Positions 49,001 through 60,900 of a stretch of 64,000 nucleotides of DNA are shown in pieces. The notes beneath the pieces were generated by a model. The model was not told the origin of the DNA. It searched no databases and saw nothing but the letters and a program-made list of their open reading frames with translations. Made by a program: the position numbers and the translations under genes. Source of the DNA: Stichopus chloronotus (Eukaryota > Echinodermata > Holothuroidea > Aspidochirotida > Stichopodidae); NCBI GenBank assembly GCA_021234535.1, contig CM037830.1, forward strand, positions 8,311,252 to 8,375,251. The letters run 5' to 3'. The number at the start of each line of letters is the position of its first letter. Positions within the stretch are counted from its first letter, which is position 1.

Positions 49001-52000
49001 AGATATTCCACACTACATGCACTTTAAACTCAAATGTTGTGAAGCTGAAGCTAAATCAACACAGATTTATTGTATAGGTTAAAAGTACAGCAAACACTAT
49101 CTAGCCTGCTGCTGCTGAAAAACTGCACACCTTTGGTTTCTTGTCGTACTGTAGACAAAGCAAAAAATGTGATCTTTGGCGAAACAGTGTGACAGTTTGT
49201 GTGACACTTCGATTTGTCCGATGAGGTAAACCTTTGAGCTTGCTTCAAATTTCCAAATTGCATATCGTTGGTCGATCAATACAGCGTAAAGTCTGAAACA
49301 AATATCTCAAGAAACTGAAATGCTTTGGAGCAATAAACCATTTGTGAGCTGGATCATCCATTCATGTTATTCATATGCATGTCTGAAATATCACTTAAAC
49401 TAAAAAGTCTGTTGAAAAAAGTGAATCACATCAGAACATGATTTTTCAATAAGAGCATAGTGGTGAATTGATATTCATATAAGTCTAAACTGGTTGTTTG
49501 TTTGACTATGATCACAGTCACTTAATTGTTCATCTACAGTAGCTGTGCTTGTTTCTCAATAGAGTTGTTTCATGCATTTACTTCAAAACCTTTGGTAGAA
49601 GAGATGTACCTTAAGTTAGTGTGAAACATACTGTTGTTACTATTTTTGGAGGTCAAAGTTTTGAGGTCAACCAAGGAAAAACTCTGAAAATGTATGTACC
49701 AAAGTGTGTTTAATTGTGCTCTGTTCCTCATTTTGGTTAGATCTTCAACTTGTCTCTGTAAATAACTGCAACTCTTACTACCTAACTGTACTTTAAAAAC
49801 ATTAAGGGGGTTCACTCATCTAGGCGAATAAGTCCATTTTGTGAAAATAGAACTACATTCTTCTGTGAAAAGTCAACTGCATTCATCAGTGATGCAGGAC
49901 CCACATAACATAAAATGCAGAATGTTGACAGATATGTCTCCAAAGTATTCAAAGTGTTTCAGAAAAGGACTAAGCTCAGACAACTATGGAACCATTGGAG
50001 TGGATATTATTATTGGCTGCCATTGACATTCCACACCTGCATGCAGTAATTGGAAGTTTTACGTCAAAATCCAGAAAATTTGCGGGAATATTTTGTCCAA
50101 TGCTGGAGAAGTGTGGTATTGTTCATCAATATGTGAACAAATATGTACTTCATGTCCATGAGTGTGGCAGAACCACAGTCAGTCATATGATAAAGGAGTG
50201 ATTCAACAGTTCCAATATGACTTATCGTTTCTTTGAACAATTTCACCAAAGTTTTGTTATTATTTCAATCATACATGACATGAGGTGAAGTCTCCTTTTC
50301 TGATGTTTGTTTATCTTTGCAGGCGCAAGCAGTCACTGGAAGCTCAAATATATGGTAAGTGTAGTGTACAGCACCCATACAGCTCCGTCTGTTGCACACA
50401 CAGTACTGTACAGTAGGTATGCACAGTAGAGCTGTGAGCTGTTTTTGACATTTGAAACACTCAGTGTAACACTTTCAAACTAGTGGCCTTGAAATTGCAC
50501 AAAGTCATTGAATTGGTAGACTCCTTTTATGGAAATGGCAATTTCAGACTTGATCACACAACCATTAAATTTTTGACCCTACAGTAGAAAGGTTTTGATG
50601 ACAAGCAGCTCTGCAGATTGTTACAACTACCCTGAGATTGACAGTTGGTGCCAAGGTAAAAGAAAAACTGAAACAAAGATGTGTGAATCAGGCAGTGTGT
50701 GTTTTGTTTTGTGTCAATGATTTTGAATTTGTGATTGATGTTGATTTTTTTTTTACTTAGAGCTGTTAGTTCAGGACAATAGATTTTGCAGACAATAAGT
50801 GTGATCATTCATGGTTCATGACATTACAGTACAACCAAGCTTAAAGTCTTCAACAGACCCTCTTAAATGGCCAGTTACACATGTATCACCTATAGACATG
50901 ACACCTAATACCCCTTGTACCCCTTGCCAGGTAGCTCTAGAAAGCCTACACATTGGATTGACACACCTGAATTACTTTAGGAGAACAATGTTTAATTGAC
51001 CATGTGGATTATCACAACATGATTTGATAAAACTGATCTAAGGCGATGAAAATTTGCAAAAAGTTGTATCTCAGTAGAACAAAAGAAGAGTGAGCTGGTT
51101 GAAGTGAATCCCATTTTAACCTATGAGTAACGGCATGTAGAGATAGGGACTCATCACCCCAGGCAGTTTGAGTTCTCCCAACCACTTAGTTTTAAGTTGA
51201 AGTGAGTCACTTCTAGTCCTAGAGTCCCACAGTCTGTGTAAAATTCATGCACATGTGTAATTAAGACAATGGTCCCTTCTGTATGATGTGTAATATGAGC
51301 TACTCCGTCTCTTTCAAACTTGCTGGCAAGCAGCAGCTGAGCCGATGGAGAATTTTGCTTTCCACTAGCCAAAAATGTAGCTTGGGCAATGAAGGACTGC
51401 CTTTAAGCACTGGAAGAATGTGATGTGTCCTTTTATCTTTCTTCATTTGACTTGAATGAAGGTACTCATCACCCCAGACAATTCTCCCCAGCACATACTT
51501 CCAGCCCTTCCCACAGCCTGTCTTAACTCCTCTTTGTTGAAACACATTTTATTTTAAAAGCTGCATATCCTCAGGTGAGCCTGCAACAACTATATGTATA
51601 ATCCAAACACTCCACCACTGTGTTTGATGTATGTTATTGTAGCTACTCTGTATCTTGTGTAATTTGCTGTCAATCCAAGAGCAGAACCAATGGGTAATTT
51701 GCCTCACCACTCACCCAATATGTATCGTGCAGCAATGAGTGACTGTCTTTTTAAGTCAAATTAAAAAGCTTGATGAAGTAGACACGAAACAACACCACCC
51801 GGCAATATCTGTGAAGTGTCAATTAAAAGGTAAATAAATCAGAGAAGAAATCAAAGTGACACCGAAAAGGAGAATAGTTAGATGTGACATACATTTTACA
51901 TTACTTTTTGCTATTTCTTCCTCCAAATTGGATACAGCCATATCTCCTTAAAAGAATTCTCCGGCAACAAGAAAACTAAATGTATGAGATTTTGTACCCA

Positions 52001-55000
52001 TCTATCAGTTAAACAAAATGGTTTTGCCAGAGGAATCTTCCTTTGATGCGAAGTAACTCTTTGAAAGTTGGGCTTCAGCATGAGCCAGAAACTGTGTGAC
52101 ATAGAACTGACAAACACTGTTTTCTGTTTTTTGTACCTTAGTGTTTGTAGCAAGGTCATATGACACAAAACCTCTTTAGTTCCTTGATTATTTATTGGTG
52201 ATTTTGCAGTGGTTTGCAATTAGCAAATCATTGCTTAATGTCCCAGAGACACATTTTATGATTTTAGAAAATTCTTCCTTTCAATCTGAGTTTAACATTA
52301 ATATTAATGATGTTATTATTGATAAAGTTCAGGTTACAAAATTTCTTGATCTCCTTATTGATGAGAAGCTGAACTGGAAAGAGCATGTTATACATATATC
52401 AAAAATTGTCTCTACAACTGGCGTTCTTCAAAAACAAATTAAGTCATTTTTTGAATGAGAGTGCACTTTGCGCTGTTCTATTTTTCTTCCATATCTTAGT
52501 CATTGTTAAGAAATGTGGGGAAATACTTACAAATCAATCATAAATTCCTTGTGCATGAAACAAAACAAAGTCATTAGAATCATTTGCAGTGTTCATTATT
52601 TAGCACATTCTACTCAACTTTTCAGTAAGCTGTGAACCTTGAAGCTGTTCGATTATTTACGTAGGATCAAGTTTGTTTTTGTAAAAGACCTACCATTAAA
52701 CCAACCCGCTAATTTACAATGTTATTTTATATTTGTATCGGACCAAAGAAGTAGTATCAAACAATGGTTGAATTTTAAACAACCATACGTTAGAACAAGA
52801 CTAAAACATTTCTTCTTCGTCTTCGCAACGTCATTTAAGTCAACTAATCCTTAAACAACTCACTCCGAATGCTTTGAAACGTACTGTTTTATGTTGTACT
52901 GTTTAACAGTATGCTGCTCCTTCAGATGAAGCTAAGGTTTTTATAACCAAGTAAGAGATTGGAATAGTACTGCAACCTGCAGTGTGAGATAAAAATCGAA
53001 CCGCAGCTATGTTCAAACCAGATTTGTTGGTACAGTGTCCAAACTCATTGATTTTCAGCACCAGTCTTGTGTCTCGAATATTTACTTGAAATAATTCATT
53101 TTGCAAATTTCTTGAGATATTACCTGAAAATAAAAAGGATGACTTGCACACGAAAATGTTTGTATACTTTTTAAGAGTCATGAGAAGTGATGGTGCTGAA
53201 TTCCTTGAAAGGGTTTGTGTTAAAAAAACTGATCAACACATAGCACCATAGCACAAAGTGCCACAGTAGAGAGAAATAAGTAAACTTAAAAAAAATAACA
53301 GTTTTCTCTCTCTACTGGGGCAGTTTATGGTAGAATGTGCCTCTGGTTCATCATTCAGATCTGTTATGGAGATACGCTTGTACAAGATTTGGAGGAAGAA
53401 CATGCAAAAGTTATGCAAAATGTATGTCACAACTTCTTGTCCTCCTTAGAAAGTTATTTCAGATGTTTCTAAAAAGTTGTTGGCATTGTTGGCGTTGTTG
53501 GCGTTGTTGAACTCTGAAATGACCCCAAGCTAGTAAGAAGGTGGAAAATCTCAATGGGGAGGGGGGGGGGGGAAACATAAGAGTTGATTGCAAGTATCTG
53601 AAAAGAAGCTAACAACTTGGTCGACACAATTCTTCTCATTCAAACTTAGCTCTCCCCAGGGAGAATCTCCAGCCTGGTGCACTGAACTTAATTTCCACTT
53701 CATCAGCCCCTTATGTGCTCCCTCTGTATGTCTCATGCTCATGGATTAATGGGAACAACCAAGAGCATGGGATCCTAAGAAGGTCTGATGGAAATGTACT
53801 TGGAGAACAATTTTAAATGGTAGTTTTTGAGTGATAGAGCTGTCCTACTGTAGTTTTTAATCCTGCACAACCATTTCCCCATATGTAGCAAGTTATCTTG
53901 AAAAAGCAAATACCATCAGATTCATCATGTGGCATGCAGTGTCAACTCTAAATAGACTTCTTAATTTAACTGTTGTATAGTTACTGGCATCATACCTTTT
54001 TGTGACCTAACCACATATCATGTGATACTTTTCCTTTGCTACAGCACTGATTCGTCAGATGGAAACAGAGTTTGTGAGTCATCTGTGAGTATATGTTGCA
54101 AGACAGTACAACTTTCATAGCAGGATTAGGCTGGTGTCAGACCGTTTGTTTCAGTCAGTCATTTTGAAAAGAGGAGAGAAGGACCTTGAGTGGTACTAGG
54201 GTGTGCGGGGTGTGGTTGGTCGATAACTCTCATGATTAGACTCCACTGTGAGTGAAGTCTCTGCCGCCCGTATGCAACCATTTCATTAGACAGATGCGTG
54301 CATGGTTGAAATTAGTGTCACTGACTTTCTAGGATTGTAAAAACTGTGCTTAATGCAGAATCCATCTAGTTATGACATGGAAATGAAAAACATGGTAATT
54401 TGTTTCTCCTGATGTATCATTTGCAGATCAAGTCACTTGAACTCTGAAAATTAAACAACATCCATTTAGAGACTTAAAATTATCAGTAGTGCATGCGTAC
54501 TTGAGAGGAACCCTCAAATCCTATTGGCCAATTTCAGTCAGATGACTGTGCATTATTCTACTGATAAAACACAATTGATGAAAGCGCATAGTCACCGGTG
54601 GATGAAAACGTACAATAAAAAGTTGGATGGTGTTTGTCTGCTACCATACACAAAACAATGGTGGTATTTTGTCTATTGCACAGGAAGGTTGTTGATATGT
54701 TGTGAATCTTGTTTAACTTGTCTCAGGGTTTGTTCTTGAATGCAAATGCTTTTCTTTACAGACCCAAATTTTCGTTTGTCTTTTTTTTATTGGTTAGTCA
54801 ACTTCAGACCTGTGCATTAAGTGTGGCATAATGCATGGTGGGGGGTTAATGCAAGCGATCCTTTCAATTACACATTGCGAAAATCTGATTCAAAATAACC
54901 TAGCTTCATGCTACCAAGAGTTCTATGCATATAGATATAATGCTCTCAAATACATGTACATAACAAAATTTATTTTTTGCACTTTCCAGAAATTTCCACA

Positions 55001-57409
55001 AATTGCTAAGTATGTCAATCTGTCGTTTATGAAAAGTTGCAAATATATCTGCGCATTATTTATCAAGTGTTTAAATATTAAATGTATGTTAAATGTGCAA
55101 AATCTTGAAAGCTGGTATTTGACAGAACAAACCAGTTTTTCAGTTTAGTTTTGATTTGGTTTGGTTACGGTAGTTTTCTGAGTGCTCACCTTGTTTTCCA
55201 TAATTGTGCTCTTTTCTCTAGATAGTGGCAACTGTGAATACATGTAACTATAAATAGCATCAAATGGACAGGTGTGGTGCATGTTTATAGAAGTTCTCAG
55301 ACAGCAATTAGAGAGGAGTTAACAGTTGTTCCAAAACTTGCTCGCAAATAATGCAAATTTGTAAAAGTTGAAGCATACCTGTGATAGGCTTTTTAATACC
55401 ATCATAGCTAACATAGTAAGGATGGTTTATGGACATGAAGTGTTTGTTCAAAACTTTGAGAAGCATTTCTCAGGGAGGAGATTACCTACCAGTTGTTGGG
55501 CCACAAATGATGCTTGTAATGCATATTCATGTATTCAGAATCTGGAATAATGAATATTGTAAATGATAACAAGTTCATGTTTAATCATTGTTTTTTTGCA
55601 GCTTTACTTATGTGACCAAGCAAATGGCAACACTGCTACTTACGAATTCTACTGCCTCGGAGACAGCTGTGAAGTGAATGCTTTCCCATTCTTTTTTCGA
55701 TTCACTGTCAGCCCACTCCCTTGTGAGTCAGATTTTTTTTTATTTTCATCGTAGCTCTGCAGTGCTTTTAGTATTTATCCTTAGCCTGTGATGTCTGTGG
55801 TATAGACAACTGTCATTGTTTAATTGCAACATGAGGCACATTGATTTGATATGTGGAGGATTTTGAACGGTACAATGACCTCACAGTTGCTCACAATAGG
55901 CATAGTTAATCAAGTTTTAAATCTGGTAAGTTTATGAAAACCATGAACATGTTTTCTCTCTGGCTTGTTATGACTGTCTGCTTATGACTTACTGCTAATG
56001 TGGCAACTACTATATCTGGTCACAAATGTGAAGAAATATCAAACCGAATATTTAAAGGGAAATAGGGCATTTAGAATACACCAACATGGCATACAAAGAA
56101 AACAGCTTTAAACATTGTTAAACCATTCAGTCTCATCAACAAACATCTACAAAAGCTTCTTTTCCTCAAAAAAATATGCATTCAATGAGTAACGGAAGAT
56201 GCATCATTTGAATTTTGAAAAGTTTGGGTGAACAAAATCTTGTTGAACAACAAATAAGTGAATTTCTATCTGTGGGAAACTTATTTTTTTGGAAAAGAAG
56301 GCTACTGTCCTTCCTTATTTTGATTACTCTATCACCTTTGTCCACAAACATTGGTTTTAAAAATATGGTTGTTTTCTGTGAAACAAACACCTTATTTCCC
56401 TTTAATTACTCACTCTTTTATGTTCCTTTTTGTGTGATACATGGGGAGCCTCTTAGTTTGACAATTTTTCATAAGTATATGAATGAAAACTGACATGTTT
56501 GGAAAAAAAGATAAAACTCAGGGCTCAGCTCAATCATCCCAAAATTGTGACGCAAGTACTTTATGGAGATACAGCGATTCTCTTGAAGCAGAGGCATGCA
56601 CTGGTGTTTATGGGTCCATGGGAGGGGGGCAATTGTGTGGAGTATCCATTTCCCTTGACTCACGTGGGAAGTGCTTGATGGGTTGGTGTCCCCCTCCCAT
56701 TTGGAAAATATTTCAAATCATTAGATTGGCTGTTTTTCTTACTAGCCCTGAAGGTGTAGTCACCCCCCCCCCCTCCTTTCCTTGCCTGCAGAACTGTCTT
56801 GAGGTAAAGTGACATGTGCGGATCATTGCTTCATTTCATAATTGCCATTCATATTCAAAAGAGTTTACACTGATACATTAGCACCTCAGCAGCAGTGAAT
56901 TTGCTCATTTTTTTTATAGAGCTATACCGATGTGAACGTGCAATGGTTGTTAAGTAACATCCGCTCGATGTGAAGGAGAGATATTTTCTCCACTAAAATG
57001 CAGGGGGTTTTCAACATTTGTTTGAAAACCATCACTCTTATTTCCACGCATTTATGTCTACACATTCAGCCGTCCTCCCCTTCTCCATCTCACCACTGTC
57101 TTCTGTAGCTGAGTAATAATTTCATTTGCATTGCTGATATTTCTGTCAAATTGTATACTCATGTATTAAGCATCAGTTTTTTTTTATCATAATCATCTCA
57201 CAGCTGAGATAGACCCAGAGCTTTGGTGTGACGCCCGGGATTCGAGCGAGTATCCGCAGTCTCTCACTCCGGCATTACCTCCCGGCAGAACCATCCCACC
57301 GAGACGAACTACCCCTACTAGTGGTGCTACGATATCTCGTGGAATAAACTTTTCTGTGCTTGCCATGGTTTCCTTGTTTGCCATGGCATCTTGGCTAAAT
57401 GTCCTCTGA
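43005..57409 (+). CDS. Six-exon gene for a small eight-cysteine secreted/GPI-anchored surface protein (unrecognised family)
   Basis: Joining 43005-43077, 47308-47501, 50323-50354, 54045-54084, 55602-55722 and 57204-57409 gives 666 nt, 221 residues plus TGA. Every junction is GT-AG and the phases (1, 0, 2, 0, 1) match throughout. The protein starts with a signal peptide (hydrophobic core about residues 5-19, cleavage probably near 24-27). The ectodomain follows with eight cysteines (28, 75, 100, 110, 117, 131, 136, 162) and one N-glycosylation sequon (N60-R-S). A Pro/Thr-rich stalk covers about 172-192, then a small-residue cluster (S193, G194, A195), a short spacer and a final hydrophobic run (about 203-221) with no charged residues after it. 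This is the usual layout of a GPI-anchored protein; a single-pass membrane protein is less likely because there is no cytoplasmic tail. Eight cysteines suggest four disulfides, but spacing does not match a family I know (Ly6, EGF, CCP). Function is unknown. Introns are 4.2, 2.8, 3.7, 1.5 and 1.5 kb. Confidence 0.8.
43800..44020. repeat. Dispersed repeat in intron 1, related to 51145-51410 and 51460-51765
   Basis: Shared phrases are CATTGCCCCAGGCA / CATCACCCCAGGCA, TTCTCCCAACCACT, CCCACAGCCTGTCT and TATTTGAGCTACT.CATCTTTC. The copies are decayed. Confidence 0.55.
47308..47501 (+). CDS. Exon 2 of the eight-cysteine protein gene
   Basis: The acceptor is TTATTTCAG and the donor is ATG|GTGAGT. 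It encodes residues 25-89, including C28, the sequon N60-R-S and C75, and is rich in Asp, Glu, Asn and Pro. This is the largest ectodomain exon. Reading frame and both splice sites agree with neighbours (phase 1 in, phase 0 out). Confidence 0.85.
50323..50354 (+). CDS. Exon 3 (32-bp micro-exon) of the eight-cysteine protein gene
   Basis: The acceptor is TTATCTTTGCAG and the donor is TATG|GTAAGT. It encodes AQAVTGSSNI plus two bases of the C100 codon. It is very short, but both splice sites are strong and the phase (0 in, 2 out) is required by exon 4. Confidence 0.7.
51145..51765. repeat. Two further copies of the intron-1 dispersed repeat
   Basis: One copy spans about 51145-51410 and another about 51460-51765. 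Both begin ACTCATCACCCCAG and contain CCCACAGYCTGT and AGCTACTC-GT-TCTT. They lie in intron 3 of the eight-cysteine gene. Confidence 0.5.
52195..52854 (+). pseudogene. Non-LTR retrotransposon (LINE) reverse-transcriptase fragment
   Basis: One reading frame runs the whole length with three in-frame stops (near 52456, 52507 and 52634) and no frameshift. It shows the post-palm region typical of jockey/CR1-like reverse transcriptases: a WFAISKSLLNVPET start, then VTKFLDLLIDEKLNWKEHV (the FLG-x-x-ID-x-x-L-x-W block), and later FLPYLSHC and MWGNTYKSIINSL, the Y-G-x-x-x-WG-type C-terminal motif. The N-terminal palm with the catalytic YxDD and the endonuclease are missing. It sits in sense orientation in intron 3 of the eight-cysteine gene and is dead. 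Confidence 0.82.
54045..54084 (+). CDS. Exon 4 (40-bp micro-exon) of the eight-cysteine protein gene
   Basis: The acceptor is CCTTTGCTACAG and the donor is TCATCT|GTGAGT. It completes C100 and encodes TDSSDGNRVCESS (residues 101-113, C110). A second GTGAGT lies 11 bp upstream at 54074; using it would put exon 5 out of frame, so the later donor is chosen. Confidence 0.72.
55602..55722 (+). CDS. Exon 5 of the eight-cysteine protein gene
   Basis: The acceptor is a T-rich tract ending TTTTTTTGCAG and the donor is CCCTT|GTGAGT. It encodes residues 114-153 with C117, C131 and C136, and a Phe-rich strand (FPFFFRFTVSP) that looks like a buried beta-strand. It ends in phase 1, which fits exon 6 and also the alternative exon at 58375. 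Confidence 0.83.
56052..56405. mobile_element. MITE copy B (TTAA ends), intron 5 of the eight-cysteine gene
   Basis: This 354-bp element is collinear with copy A at 14708-15060 over its whole length, with the same termini (TTAAAGGGAAATAGGG and CCTTATTTCCCTTTAA). It lies between exons 5 and 6. Just right of it (about 56420-56480) is a fragment of the repeat seen at 39986-40270. Confidence 0.8.
57204..57409 (+). CDS. Exon 6, terminal: C162, Pro/Thr stalk, GPI-type tail and stop
   Basis: The acceptor is ATCATCTCACAG. It encodes residues 154-221 and ends at TGA 57407-57409. The final cysteine (WC, residues 161-162) is followed by a stalk rich in Pro, Thr and Arg, then SGATISRGIN and the hydrophobic end FSVLAMVSLFAMASWLNVL. 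No basic anchor follows the hydrophobic run, which favours GPI processing. A weak poly(A) signal ATTAAA lies at 57486-57491. Confidence 0.82.
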
Positions 57410-57485
57410 AACAGGAAGTGAAGTTTGGGTGTAGTCTGCACTATGTGAGGTTAATTTTTTATCTTATAGTACAATACAACTGTAT

Positions 57486-57491
57486 ATTAAA
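57486..57491 (+). terminator. Candidate poly(A) signal ATTAAA
   Basis: ATTAAA, the commonest variant of AATAAA, lies 77 bp after the stop codon of the six-exon gene. It would give a short 3' UTR. Confidence 0.25.
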
Positions 57492-58374
57492 TTTCTTGTT
57501 GAATTTCTTTCATCCATCGATTACAAAACAACGAAAAAAGATCTATTTTTCTATACAACAATTTATTGACAATCTAATACAATGTTTTAGTTGTTTGTTT
57601 ACAAGCACATTTGGCACGGGTCCATAATTGTCAGTAAGTACCCACATATACTTCCCACAGTGTCTTTCACCCTATCACTGTTCTCAGACTTTTCTGTCAA
57701 ACTAACTGTAAAATTTTCATTGGTGTTCAACTCCACATGGCCCTATCGCAATTCACAAGGCCACAACATTGGTAGCTTTTCCTTCCTGTGGTAGGAAACA
57801 ATACAACTGCAAGTCACATTGTGATTGCATACATGTTTATTCATGAAGGCTATCAGGTATGGTAACAGCTGTTGGCTCGTGTTGTAGTATGGTTGTGTAG
57901 AGAAACTGCATACTCTTGGACGGTACGCTCCATGTATATAGAACAGTTAAAATATACAAGAGTAACTTTTCCATGCTTTCAGCCATGACTTTTGCCTTAC
58001 TTTCTGAAAGTTGTTAGTGCTTTCATTTTGTGAGTCCATGGATCATAGCTGAGATCAATATTTTAGAAGTATGTTTCTGTTGTTACCATTGAATATATTC
58101 CTGTCTGTTTGTCAGATTTTAAATTATATTTTTTCGGAGAATCATTCAGCAGTAATTTGTGAGGTTTGATTTTAGCCATTTCGTGCATCTGCTCCGTAGT
58201 TCACCCCATGCCAAAACATCAACAGTTTTCAGTCAGTACACAATTAACCTAAGGCATTGTCAGTGCTTTCCTACTCAATTTCTGAAAAGGAATTCAAAAT
58301 TTCCTGAAATTTGCTTGATATTTCATGAAATTTAAAATAAATCGTGCTTCTTACGTATTGTGTTACTGTGACAG

Positions 58375-58522
58375 TTGATCCAGGACGTCAACCTGTCAAG
58401 CCATATCCCTTACCCTACCACCTAGGTACATATTCTAATAATTTTCTCATTTCCGTTTTCCTCCCCCAGAGGGGTTACCTGACCCACGCTTGTGCAATTT
58501 TTCACCATTTCCTGTGAAGTAA
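58375..58522 (+). CDS. Candidate alternative 3' coding end of the eight-cysteine protein gene (soluble isoform)
   Basis: After an acceptor (TTACTGTGACAG) the phase left by exon 5 reads F then DPGRQPVKPYPLPYHL (to 58425). From there two endings are open. Either a tiny intron (58426-58469, branch-like CTAAT and a strong pyrimidine tract ending CCCCCAG) joins to EGLPDPRLCNFSPFPVK and a TAA at 58520-58522, or the exon reads through to a TGA at 58515-58517. Both replace the stalk and hydrophobic tail with a short end lacking a membrane signal. The donor (CTAG|GTACAT) is weak and a 44-bp intron is unusually short, so this may be chance. It could also belong to another gene. Confidence 0.28.
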
Positions 58523-59159
58523 CTCATGTAGTCAGTGCAGGTCATTTATCTGGCTTTTGATTTCCACTTGAACTTTTGATATGCAAATGCTATTTTAATG
58601 TGTGGAAAGGCAAATGTTATTATAAATGTGAGGAATTTGCAAATGTCATTATAATATGATTAAATTGAGTAATGCACATTGCAGACTGGTTGATTATGGT
58701 AAATCGTTCCATACGATGCTGCTTTACCCAGCCAGGAAAATTAACAGGATAAAAATAGGGAAAACATTCTCTTAATAAACATTCAAGTAGAATTTTTTTC
58801 TTCAAATACCCTGAATTTTCCCCAAATTACACCTCTTCCCAAAAATTTCCCATAAAGCACTTAAATTTCCTAAATTTTGGCAGGAGTGGAAGCACGGTGT
58901 AATGTATAGTCTTGATTGTTTAGTGTGCTATGTTACCACGTGTGTAAGTGACCATCATCCATACTGATACGTAAATGAACTCAGAAATGATTGTCAAATA
59001 TCTACAGTTTCTATAGTTTCGGGAGACTTTATTTTTGTCTTTGAAATTTTAGTTTTCTTATTTGATAGCACTCTCTCCTTTTCTTTCATTTTGGCAATTC
59101 CCAATATTCTTTCAGATTTCATGCCTCATTGTAAATATAAACATGTTTTTTTTGCTCAG

Positions 59160-59201
59160 CTTAATGGGAGTAACCAGCGGCGACTGACCACTAAGGAAAA
59201 G
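59160..59201 (+). CDS. Candidate 42-bp exon of unknown gene
   Basis: A strong acceptor (TTTTTTTTGCTCAG) and a good donor (AAAAG|GTAAAC) flank 14 codons (LNGSNQRRLTTKEK). The other two frames have stops. It does not fit the phase of the exon at 58375-58425, so any parent gene is unclear. Confidence 0.25.
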
Positions 59202-60214
59202 GTAAACATGGGGGGGGGAGAGAGGGTGTGTATATATTCAAGGATGAGGTAGGGGATATTTAATGGTGAGTAGGGGCAATTGATGAACTTGACCTCTATA
59301 AATCTGTTTGTTATGCTACTTGAGAGCTGTGAGAACGAACCAAAGACGTAGCATTTTTCTGCCTGGCTGTTAGGTCGATGAATGGCTTTACAGCAGTAAC
59401 AGAAGTGTTTTTAATCATGTGTGTGACAAAGGCATATCTTTTTTTTGTAGATTATTAGAACTTGTGTCATCTATTGGGGAGTATATTTTTTTAAATCCAC
59501 TTTGTTCTTCTCGTAATACATTTCAGTCTTACAAAACAGAATGAAAAGTTTCCTGTCATCTGTATCATTTCTCTCTCAATGGTAATTTTAGTAATGTCTG
59601 ACCAGTCTCAGAAATTTCCATGTACTGTTTCAATACTGTACTGTCTTGTTGGACTCAGGAATTAAAGGGAATATGCAGTCACCTTAGCCTTATTCTGAGG
59701 CATCAGCTAAATCCCCCCCCCCCCTTTATAACTTACATATATATATATTCAAAGTAAACAAATAACTAACAAACTAGCTGTCCAGTCAGAAAAATAGCAC
59801 CACTTAATGCAAAAGAGCCATCCATGAATTAAGACAATCCACTATACTAATACACTATAACTCGATGTCAGCTAGTTTCCAAGCGTTTTCATTTTTTATA
59901 GCCTATTTTTTTTCATTTTATATCCATAGTTCATTCCCTGATTTGGTAATACTTGTATACTTTCTCTTTCAGAAGCTATACCTTGTTCAATTACAACCTC
60001 TTTGCTTAGATTTACAGTTTTGAAAGTGCTGACATAGTTATGTTTTTTTTTTAAACTTCTCTAAAATAAAAATTGTCGGTGATTTGCACTCCTATGGGTC
60101 TACTTAACTAAAGGAGTATAATGTTACCAGCACTTTCACTTGAAGGGAGGAGAGGTACTGGTAGTCATTTTTTTTTACATATAGAGGAGGTGAGGGTTGT
60201 AACCAGTGCTGGAG

Positions 60215-60300
60215 TTGAGTCCTCTGAATCTGAGTCCTTATCTTTCGAGTCCGAGTCTTTGGTGCCGAGTCCAAGACCAGTATCCGAGTCCTTGAGTCAT
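60215..60300 (+). repeat. GAGTCC(GA) degenerate tandem, copy 1
   Basis: GAGTCC or GAGTCT words recur about every 10-14 bp, giving a Ser/Glu-rich chance ORF. Confidence 0.6.
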
Positions 60301-60900
60301 TGTGCAAATTTTACATGTACTATTTTATTCGAATTATGACCAGAGTATGCCATTTAAATACCCATAATACCGTTATGGCACTATTAATACTTACTTGTAT
60401 ACCCATTCTTGACTATTACAGATCATCACTGATGCGAACACTTAATTTAGAACAGAATTTTCCTGACAGTTTTTTGCTAGGTGGTAATCATAGTAAGCAG
60501 CTTACTCAGTGGACTGGTTTGTGAGGTAAACTTCAAGGATGCTGTAGAGCTTAACAGTTCAATGTGATATAATGTCTTTACAATTTAACTTATGCTATAT
60601 TAGTTATTCAAAACATGAACAATTAGAAGAGTGAGAAAAGAGTCCTGTATGGAAAAGGCAAACTCAAAATTATGCAAGCTGAGTCAGCTGAATCTTTGTA
60701 GATTGATTTTCAAAATCCCTCCCCCCCCCCTTCCTTTCCATGAACTAACTGCCAGTCAATGTTCTATGTGCACGACCTTGACAGATAAATGTCTTTGGGA
60801 TGGCAACCATAAAGAAGCGGCCACCAAAGAGGCGCTGCACAGGCAACCAGATATTTGGCCAGCTGCACCATTGAGGGTTGTCCCTGTCCCCACTTCTCCT

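Noticed and set aside
57193..57441. 82-codon minus-strand ORF
   Set aside because: It is a shadow of exon 6 of the plus-strand surface-protein gene.
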